Positions 59,077-64,000 of a stretch of DNA of 64,000 bases are shown piece by piece; the stretch's first letter is position 1, and each line of letters begins with the position of its first letter. A program made the translations under genes and the position numbers. The notes under the pieces were generated by a model. The model saw nothing but the letters and a program-made list of their open reading frames with translations. It made no database searches and had not been told where the DNA came from. Location: positions 2,852,001-2,916,000 of the forward strand of contig NZ_CP011310.1 in the NCBI RefSeq assembly GCF_001077815.2, written 5' to 3'. The DNA comes from Aurantiacibacter atlanticus (GTDB taxonomy: Bacteria > Pseudomonadota > Alphaproteobacteria > Sphingomonadales > Sphingomonadaceae).

Positions 59077-59877
59077 ATGTCGATCGATACAAAGCTCATC
59101 AATCAGGCGGCACAGTCCCTTCGGGAGGCGGCAGAGACTGGCAAGCCAGTTGCGCCGGTGCGGGACTTGATATCTGCTGGCGGGTTGGATGCTGCCTATG
59201 CTGTGCAGGAGGTCAACACCCGTAAAGCCGTAGCTGAAGGGCGGCGTCTGGTCGGGCGCAAGATCGGTTTGACATCCGTGGCGGTGCAGCGGCAGATGGG
59301 TGTAAATCAACCTGATTACGGCATGCTGTTTGCAGACATGGACGTGCCTGAAGGGATCCCAATTTCGCTGGATCAGGTAATTCAGCCAAAGGTCGAGGCA
59401 GAGATTGCCGTCGTTATCGGCCGGGATCTTCCGCATCCTGACGTTACTACCGCGGAAATGATCCGCGCGGTTGAATATGTCGTGCCCGCGATTGAAATCG
59501 TCGACAGCCGCGTCGCAGATTGGGACATCAAGATCTGGGACACAATTGCAGATAACGCCTCGAGCGGGCTCTTCGTGCTGGGCGCGGTTCCGCGCAAGCT
59601 GGACGGCCTCGATTTGCGAAGTTGTGGTATGGTGATGGAAGTCAAAGGTGATCCGATTTCAGTTGGAGCTGGGATCGCCTGCCTGGGGAGCCCGATTACG
59701 GCTTCAGTTTGGCTTGCTAGGGTGATGGCGAAAGCCGGTCGACCCTTGCTGGAAGGCGATGTGATCCTGTCTGGAGCACTTGGGCCGATGGCGGGTGTAT
59801 CGCGCGGTGACGTGGTTGAGGCACGGATTAATGGAGTAGGTACGGTTCGCGCAGCTTTTGCGTCTGCGTCCGACTAG
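59077..59877 (+). CDS. xylJ: 2-oxopent-4-enoate hydratase
   Basis: Adds water to 2-hydroxypenta-2,4-dienoate to give 4-hydroxy-2-oxovalerate, 266 residues. Family motifs: VGRKIGLTSVAVQRQMGVNQPDYGML, VEAEIAVVIGRDLP with the metal glutamates, and IEIVDSRVADWDIKIWDTIADNASSG. In complex with the decarboxylase XylI in known systems. 21 bp before xylQ. Confidence 0.92.
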   Translation: MSIDTKLINQAAQSLREAAETGKPVAPVRDLISAGGLDAAYAVQEVNTRKAVAEGRRLVGRKIGLTSVAVQRQMGVNQPDYGMLFADMDVPEGIPISLDQVIQPKVEAEIAVVIGRDLPHPDVTTAEMIRAVEYVVPAIEIVDSRVADWDIKIWDTIADNASSGLFVLGAVPRKLDGLDLRSCGMVMEVKGDPISVGAGIACLGSPITASVWLARVMAKAGRPLLEGDVILSGALGPMAGVSRGDVVEARINGVGTVRAAFASASD

Positions 59878-59898
59878 ATTTGAAAGAAGGGTAATCAA

Positions 59899-60837
59899 GT
59901 GGCCAAGATGAAATGCGCAATAATCGGGTCGGGCAATATTGGCACCGATCTGATGATCAAGCTTCTCAAGGGTTCAGACAGTCTGGAGCTTGTCGCCGTG
60001 GTGGGCATTGATCCGGCATCTGAAGGGCTTGCGATGGCTCGTGAGCGTGGCGTTTCCACGACCCATGAAGGGATAGAGGGGCTGCGCAAGATGTCCGTTT
60101 ATCCGGAGATCGGCATCGCCTTCGACGCGACCTCGGCCTATGCCCATAAGGAACATGACGCCGCTCTGCAGCAGGATGGCAAGCTGGTGGTCGATCTGAC
60201 CCCGGCTGCGATTGGTCCGTTCTTCGTGCCGCCGGTCGATGCGGCGCTCGACAGCGGGGTCCGAAACGTCAACATGGTGACCTGCGGCGGACAGGCGACG
60301 ATACCGATTGTTGCGGCGGTTTCTCGCGTTTCCCCGGTACATTATGCTGAAATCGTTGCGTCAGTGTCCTCGCGTTCGGCCGGGCCCGGGACCAGGGCGA
60401 ATATCGACGAGTTCACCCGGACCACGGCAAAGGCGATCGAGGATGTTGGCGGCGCAGGCCGCGGGCGTGCGATCATTATCCTCAATCCGGCCGAACCGCC
60501 GATGATCATGCGTGATACGATCTTCACACTCACTGATCAGGTCAATGAGGACGATATCCGCGCATCGGTGAAAGAGATGGTCCAGACCGTCCAGTCCTAT
60601 GTGCCGGGCTATCGGCTCAAGCAGGAAGTGCAGTTCGAGCGGTTCGGTTCGAACAACCCGTTGAAGATACCGGGCTATGGTGAGTTCGAGGGGCTCAAGA
60701 CCAGCGTATTCCTCGAAGTCGAAGGCGCAGGCGATTACCTGCCCAAATATTCCGGTAATCTGGATATCATGACTGCTGCGGCCAAGGCGGCCGGCGAACG
60801 TCTCGCCCAGCAGCAACTCGAAAAGGCTGCAGCATGA
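59899..60837 (+). CDS. xylQ: acetaldehyde dehydrogenase (acylating)
   Basis: Converts acetaldehyde, NAD and CoA to acetyl-CoA, 312 residues; forms a channelling complex with the aldolase XylK. Start is GTG (59899). Seen: [21 protein letters not shown] (NAD site), the catalytic Cys in [14 protein letters not shown] near residue 130, and [16 protein letters not shown]. Its stop overlaps the xylK start (ATGA), matching the physical partnership of the proteins. Confidence 0.94.
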   Translation: MAKMKCAIIGSGNIGTDLMIKLLKGSDSLELVAVVGIDPASEGLAMARERGVSTTHEGIEGLRKMSVYPEIGIAFDATSAYAHKEHDAALQQDGKLVVDLTPAAIGPFFVPPVDAALDSGVRNVNMVTCGGQATIPIVAAVSRVSPVHYAEIVASVSSRSAGPGTRANIDEFTRTTAKAIEDVGGAGRGRAIIILNPAEPPMIMRDTIFTLTDQVNEDDIRASVKEMVQTVQSYVPGYRLKQEVQFERFGSNNPLKIPGYGEFEGLKTSVFLEVEGAGDYLPKYSGNLDIMTAAAKAAGERLAQQQLEKAAA

Positions 60838-61883
60838 CTTTCGATCCCGCAACCGACAAACTCTACATTCAGGATGTTACCCTGCGTGACGGGATGCATG
60901 CCATCCTGCACATGTATGGTACCGACAGTGTGCGCACGATTGCAAAGGCGCTCGATGATGCCGGCGTTGATGCGATCGAGGTATCGCATGGCGATGGTCT
61001 CAACGGCACCTCGTTCAATTACGGTTTTGGCGCCCATACCGATTGGGAATGGATCGAAGCTGCCGCCGATGCGATTGATCGCGCTGTGCTGACGACCTTG
61101 CTGGTGCCAGGGATCGGCACGGTCGAGGAGCTTCAACGGGCCTACTCGCTGGGAGTGCGATCGGTGCGGGTCGCGACCCATTGCACCGAAGCCGATGTTG
61201 CCAAGCAGCACATCGGCATCGCCCGCGATCTTGGCATGGATGTGTCAGGCTTTCTGATGATGAGCCATATGATCGATGCAGAGGCTTTGGCGCAGCAGGC
61301 GCTGCTGATGGAGAGCTATGGCGCGCATTGCGTCTATGTGACCGACAGCGGCGGTGCGCTTGACATGGATGGAGTTCGTGATCGCCTGCGCGCCTATAAC
61401 CGGGTGCTCAAGCCGGAAACCCAGCGCGGCATCCATGCCCACCACAATCTCTCGCTTGGGGTGGCCAATTCGATAGTCGCCGCCCAGGAAGGGGCGGTAC
61501 GGATCGATGCCAGCCTTGCCGGGATGGGGGCAGGAGCCGGTAACGCTCCGCTTGAAGTATTTGTCGCAGCAGCCGACCGCAAGGGGTGGGACCATGGCTG
61601 CGATGTGATGGCGCTGATGGATGCAGCGGAGGACATTATCCGTCCGCTGCAAGATCGCCCGGTGCGGGTTGATCGTGAAACACTTAGCCTGGGTTTTGCC
61701 GGAGTGTACTCCAGCTTCCTCAGGCACGCGGAAAAAGCAGCCGAACAATATGGCCTCGATACCCGCAATATCCTGCTGGAACTGGGCAAAAGACGCATGG
61801 TCGGTGGACAGGAAGACATGATCGTCGATGTCGCTCTCGATCTCGTCAATGCAAATGCAAATGCAAATGCAGGGGCGAACTGA
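60834..61883 (+). CDS. xylK: 4-hydroxy-2-oxovalerate aldolase
   Basis: Splits 4-hydroxy-2-oxovalerate into pyruvate and acetaldehyde, which passes to XylQ, 349 residues. Mn-binding and catalytic motifs: [14 protein letters not shown] (Arg-Asp pair), [20 protein letters not shown] [15 protein letters not shown] with the metal histidines, and [19 protein letters not shown]. The C-terminus ends NANANANAGAN, encoded by four tandem AATGCA units, which lies beyond the conserved fold. It abuts xylI by 1 bp. Confidence 0.93.
   Translation: MTFDPATDKLYIQDVTLRDGMHAILHMYGTDSVRTIAKALDDAGVDAIEVSHGDGLNGTSFNYGFGAHTDWEWIEAAADAIDRAVLTTLLVPGIGTVEELQRAYSLGVRSVRVATHCTEADVAKQHIGIARDLGMDVSGFLMMSHMIDAEALAQQALLMESYGAHCVYVTDSGGALDMDGVRDRLRAYNRVLKPETQRGIHAHHNLSLGVANSIVAAQEGAVRIDASLAGMGAGAGNAPLEVFVAAADRKGWDHGCDVMALMDAAEDIIRPLQDRPVRVDRETLSLGFAGVYSSFLRHAEKAAEQYGLDTRNILLELGKRRMVGGQEDMIVDVALDLVNANANANAGAN
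61848..61871 (+). repeat. hexanucleotide tandem repeat (AATGCA)x4 at xylK/xylI junction
   Basis: Four perfect AATGCA units at the end of xylK. Unit changes keep the reading frame and vary the Asn-Ala tail. The same bases read in another frame supply repeated ATG codons (Met-Gln repeats) just upstream of the xylI start in its frame. Confidence 0.85.
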
Positions 61884-61884
61884 T

Positions 61885-62655
61885 ATGGACCGTCTCACAC
61901 AATACGCTGAAACGCTCGATACTGCCGCTATCAAGGCGGAGGCGACACCGCAGATCACGCCAGTGGATTCAGCTTTCACGGTCGAAGAGGCATACCAAGT
62001 CCAGAAGCTGTCAGTTGATCGGCGGCTGGCCCGCGGGGAAAGGCGCATCGGAGTCAAGATGGGGCTCACCAGCCGCGCGAAAATGCTGCAGGTCGGTGTC
62101 GACGAAGTCGCCTGGGGTCGGCTTACTGATGCCATGCTGGTGGAAGAAGGATCATCCCTTTCGCGCGCCAAATACGTCCATCCACGGGTGGAGCCGGAGA
62201 TCGCATTTCTGATGAAGGCCCCGCTTGCAGGGAAGGTCACAGCTGCTGCTGCGCTGGCGGCGGTTGAGGCGATCGCACCAGCCATGGAGATTATCGACAG
62301 CCGGTTTGAGAACTTCAAGTTTGCGCTGGAAGATGTTGTTGCCGACAATACTTCATCTTCGGGTCTGGTGATCGGACCGTGGCACAGTCCACGCCAGGAT
62401 TTCTCCAATCTCGGCGTGATCCTTGAAATTGACGGCGAAGTTGTCGAAGTCGGATCAACGGCGGCCATTCTTGGCCACCCGCTGCGCTCTTTGGTGGCGG
62501 CTGCCAGGCTCGTTGCGGAAGCTGGCGAACAGCTTGAGGCAGGCGATATCGTAATGGCGGGCGGCATTACTGCAGCCCCCAATCTTTCACCCGGACAAAC
62601 CGTGCGCAACACGGTTCAGAATCTGGGTTCAGTCATGTTCCAAGTGGAGTCCTGA
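61885..62655 (+). CDS. xylI: 4-oxalocrotonate decarboxylase
   Basis: Decarboxylates 2-oxohex-3-enedioate to 2-hydroxypenta-2,4-dienoate, 256 residues; structural relative and partner of XylJ. Seen: RRIGVKMGLTSRAKMLQVGVDEVAWGRLTD, VEPEIAFLMKAPL and MEIIDSRFENFKFALEDVVADNTSSSG. I take the ATG at 61885 with AGGGG 9 nt upstream; the frame stays open to 61828 through the AATGCA repeat, giving alternative ATG starts that would add up to 19 residues of Met-Gln repeats. Confidence 0.92.
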   Translation: MDRLTQYAETLDTAAIKAEATPQITPVDSAFTVEEAYQVQKLSVDRRLARGERRIGVKMGLTSRAKMLQVGVDEVAWGRLTDAMLVEEGSSLSRAKYVHPRVEPEIAFLMKAPLAGKVTAAAALAAVEAIAPAMEIIDSRFENFKFALEDVVADNTSSSGLVIGPWHSPRQDFSNLGVILEIDGEVVEVGSTAAILGHPLRSLVAAARLVAEAGEQLEAGDIVMAGGITAAPNLSPGQTVRNTVQNLGSVMFQVES

Positions 62656-62657
62656 GA

Positions 62658-62867
62658 ATGCCGATTATCGAAGTGAATCTGCTGGAAGGACGTACTCCGG
62701 AAGCGAAGGAAAAATTGGTCCAGGAGCTGACCAAGGCAACGATCGAAGCAATTGGCGCTCCCCGCGAGTCAGTTCGCGTCATCCTGCGTGAGATGGCTCC
62801 AGCGCATTATTCCGTCGGCGGAGAGACCTTCGCGGCAAAGGCTGCGGCCAAGAGTGAAGTCTCGTAA
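62658..62867 (+). CDS. xylH: 4-oxalocrotonate tautomerase
   Basis: Small tautomerase of 69 residues converting the enol to the keto form of 4-oxalocrotonate. The catalytic Pro1 (MPIIEVNLLEGRT) and the Arg in ESVRVILREM are present. Slightly longer than the usual 62 residues because of an Ala/Lys-rich tail. It is 2 bp after xylI and ends the meta operon; the next 217 bp contain no gene and no clear terminator. Confidence 0.93.
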   Translation: MPIIEVNLLEGRTPEAKEKLVQELTKATIEAIGAPRESVRVILREMAPAHYSVGGETFAAKAAAKSEVS

Positions 62868-63084
62868 CCTTATGATCGCGCTCGCCCATCATGCAAACGT
62901 AATAGATGGCAATGATTTCCCCGGGACTGGGTCTTAGACGGCCCTCCTCCCGAAGACAGAATGATTAGAGCCAAGGTCTCGGCAGAAGACCAGCTAAACG
63001 GATACGTGCTTGCTTGTCGGTTAGACCCCTCAAGCGAACTGAGTGTTGAAAGACGATTGAAATAACTTAGAGAGGAATGGTCAG

Positions 63085-64000
63085 ATGGCTACGCAGTTGG
63101 ATACGACAGAAGACGAGTACGGGATCAAGTCAGAATACGGCCACTATATCGGCGGTGAATGGATCCAGGGTGATAGCGGGAAGACAATTGATCTTATCAA
63201 TCCCGCCAATGGCAAGGTGCTGACAAAAATCCAGGCAGGCAATGCCAAGGACATTGAACGTGCAGTTTCTGCCGCAAAGGATGCCTTTCCCAAGTGGTCG
63301 CAGAGCTCAGCCAATGAGCGCCAGGACATCCTGATAGAGATCGCGCGTCGCCTGAAAGAGCGGCATTCCCACTATGCTACGCTGGAGACGCTGAACAACG
63401 GCAAGCCGATGCGGGAATCAATGTATTTTGATATGCCGCAAGCGATCGGACAGTTTGAACTGTTCGCGGGCGCTGCCTTTGGTCTTCACGGAAAGACACA
63501 CGATTATGCGGACGCCATTGGCATCGTCCACAGGGAGCCTCTGGGCGTTTGCGCTCAGATCATCCCCTGGAATGTGCCCATGCTGATGATGGCGTGCAAG
63601 ATCGCACCAGCCCTTGCTTCGGGCAACACCGTCGTGCTCAAGCCGGCGGAAACTGTTTGCCTATCCGTGATCGAGTTTTTCATGGAAATGGCTGACCTGT
63701 TGCCACCCGGCGTTATCAATGTCGTGACGGGCTATGGTCAGGATGTCGGCGAGGCCCTGGTCACGCACCCCGATGTGGTCAAGGTTGCTTTCACGGGTTC
63801 GGTGGCCACCGCGCGCCGGATTATCCAGTATGCTTCGGCAAATATCATCCCGCAGACTATGGAACTGGGCGGTAAGTCCGCACATATCATTTGCGAGGAC
63901 GCCGATATCGACGCCGCAGTTGAAAGTGCGACGATGTCTACAGTGCTTAACAAGGGTGAAGTGTGTCTGGCCGGCTCTCGACTGTTCCTGCACCAGTCAA
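63085..64000 (+). CDS. NAD-dependent aldehyde dehydrogenase, partial (3' end beyond window)
   Basis: First 305 residues of an aldehyde dehydrogenase. Seen: YIGGEWIQGDSGKTIDLINPANGKVL, IPWNVPMLMMACKIAPALASGNTVVLKPAE, TGSVATARRIIQ, MELGGKSAHIICEDADID (catalytic Glu) and NKGEVCLAGSRLFL (catalytic Cys). NKGEVC is the AcoD/ExaC-like acetaldehyde or alcohol-linked subgroup form. The ATG at 63085 follows GAGAGGAATGG. It may clear acetaldehyde or an aromatic aldehyde; it has its own leader and need not belong to the meta operon. Confidence 0.85.
   Translation, partial: MATQLDTTEDEYGIKSEYGHYIGGEWIQGDSGKTIDLINPANGKVLTKIQAGNAKDIERAVSAAKDAFPKWSQSSANERQDILIEIARRLKERHSHYATLETLNNGKPMRESMYFDMPQAIGQFELFAGAAFGLHGKTHDYADAIGIVHREPLGVCAQIIPWNVPMLMMACKIAPALASGNTVVLKPAETVCLSVIEFFMEMADLLPPGVINVVTGYGQDVGEALVTHPDVVKVAFTGSVATARRIIQYASANIIPQTMELGGKSAHIICEDADIDAAVESATMSTVLNKGEVCLAGSRLFLHQS

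Noticed and set aside
61245..62612. Minus-strand open frame of 455 codons opposite xylK and xylI
   Set aside because: Low-complexity Ser/Ala-rich translation typical of an antisense shadow of high-GC genes; both plus-strand genes are certain.

Overview
The window looks like a chromosomal or megaplasmid segment of an aromatic-degrading alphaproteobacterium, most likely a sphingomonad (Sphingomonadales). The reasons are the mixture of naphthalene-, salicylate- and benzoate-type Rieske oxygenases with a xyl-type meta-cleavage operon, BphK-type glutathione S-transferase, tandem TonB-dependent receptors and a nitrate cluster that includes an alginate-export-type porin. This placement is inferred from gene content; no database search was possible.

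Region 1 (1-13935, all minus strand) is a complete nitrate assimilation locus. In transcription order it holds nasT, nasS, an RNA leader, nrtA, nrtB, a fused two-domain NrtC/D ATPase, an outer-membrane porin, a second RNA leader, nirB, nirD, nasA and cobA (cut by the window edge). The two leaders each end in a strong hairpin followed by six U, which fits NasS/NasT antitermination. The same palindrome (TTGCAgTGCAA) lies upstream of nirB, nrtA and nasT, at an identical distance from the predicted -35 in the first two cases.

Region 2 (14366-30405) starts with a plus-strand operon: a naphthalene-dioxygenase-type Rieske alpha/beta pair, a zinc alcohol dehydrogenase, a DHDPS-family aldolase, a ketopantoate-reductase-like protein, an isopropylmalate/tartrate-dehydrogenase-like protein and a DUF1330 protein. 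I do not recognise the pathway. Then follow a second ketopantoate-reductase homologue coupled to a SnaA/NtaA-type flavin monooxygenase, a membrane desaturase, an IclR regulator coupled to an MFS exporter, and an HpaI aldolase, HpaH hydratase and C-C hydrolase set.

Region 3 (30436-41132, minus strand) is an alkylphenol oxidation and decarboxylation cluster: flavin prenyltransferase (ubiX), a small Tat-signal protein, a VAO/PCMH-family flavoprotein, an aldehyde dehydrogenase, a UbiD decarboxylase with its VdcD zinc ribbon, a second flavoprotein lacking the usual active-site residues, a lipoprotein cytochrome c and an aromatic-acid MFS transporter. The implied route is 4-alkylphenol to 4-hydroxybenzaldehyde to 4-hydroxybenzoate to phenol, or the methoxy analogues.

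Region 4 (41253-64000) holds two TonB-dependent receptors, a minus-strand naphthalene-type set (extradiol dioxygenase, Rieske ferredoxin, salicylate-hydroxylase-type alpha/beta, hydroxychromene carboxylate isomerase), and a divergent long plus-strand operon: benzoate dioxygenase alpha/beta, a PdxA-family dehydrogenase, a second salicylate-hydroxylase-type alpha/beta pair, GST, and the full meta pathway (xylF, E, G, J, Q, K, I, H order as read), ending in a truncated aldehyde dehydrogenase. Together, regions 2-4 funnel polycyclic or alkylated aromatics through salicylate, benzoate or phenols to catechols and then to pyruvate, acetyl-CoA and succinate semialdehyde. Four Rieske oxygenases share one ferredoxin and no ferredoxin reductase is present. 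I saw no tRNA, rRNA, CRISPR array or insertion sequence.
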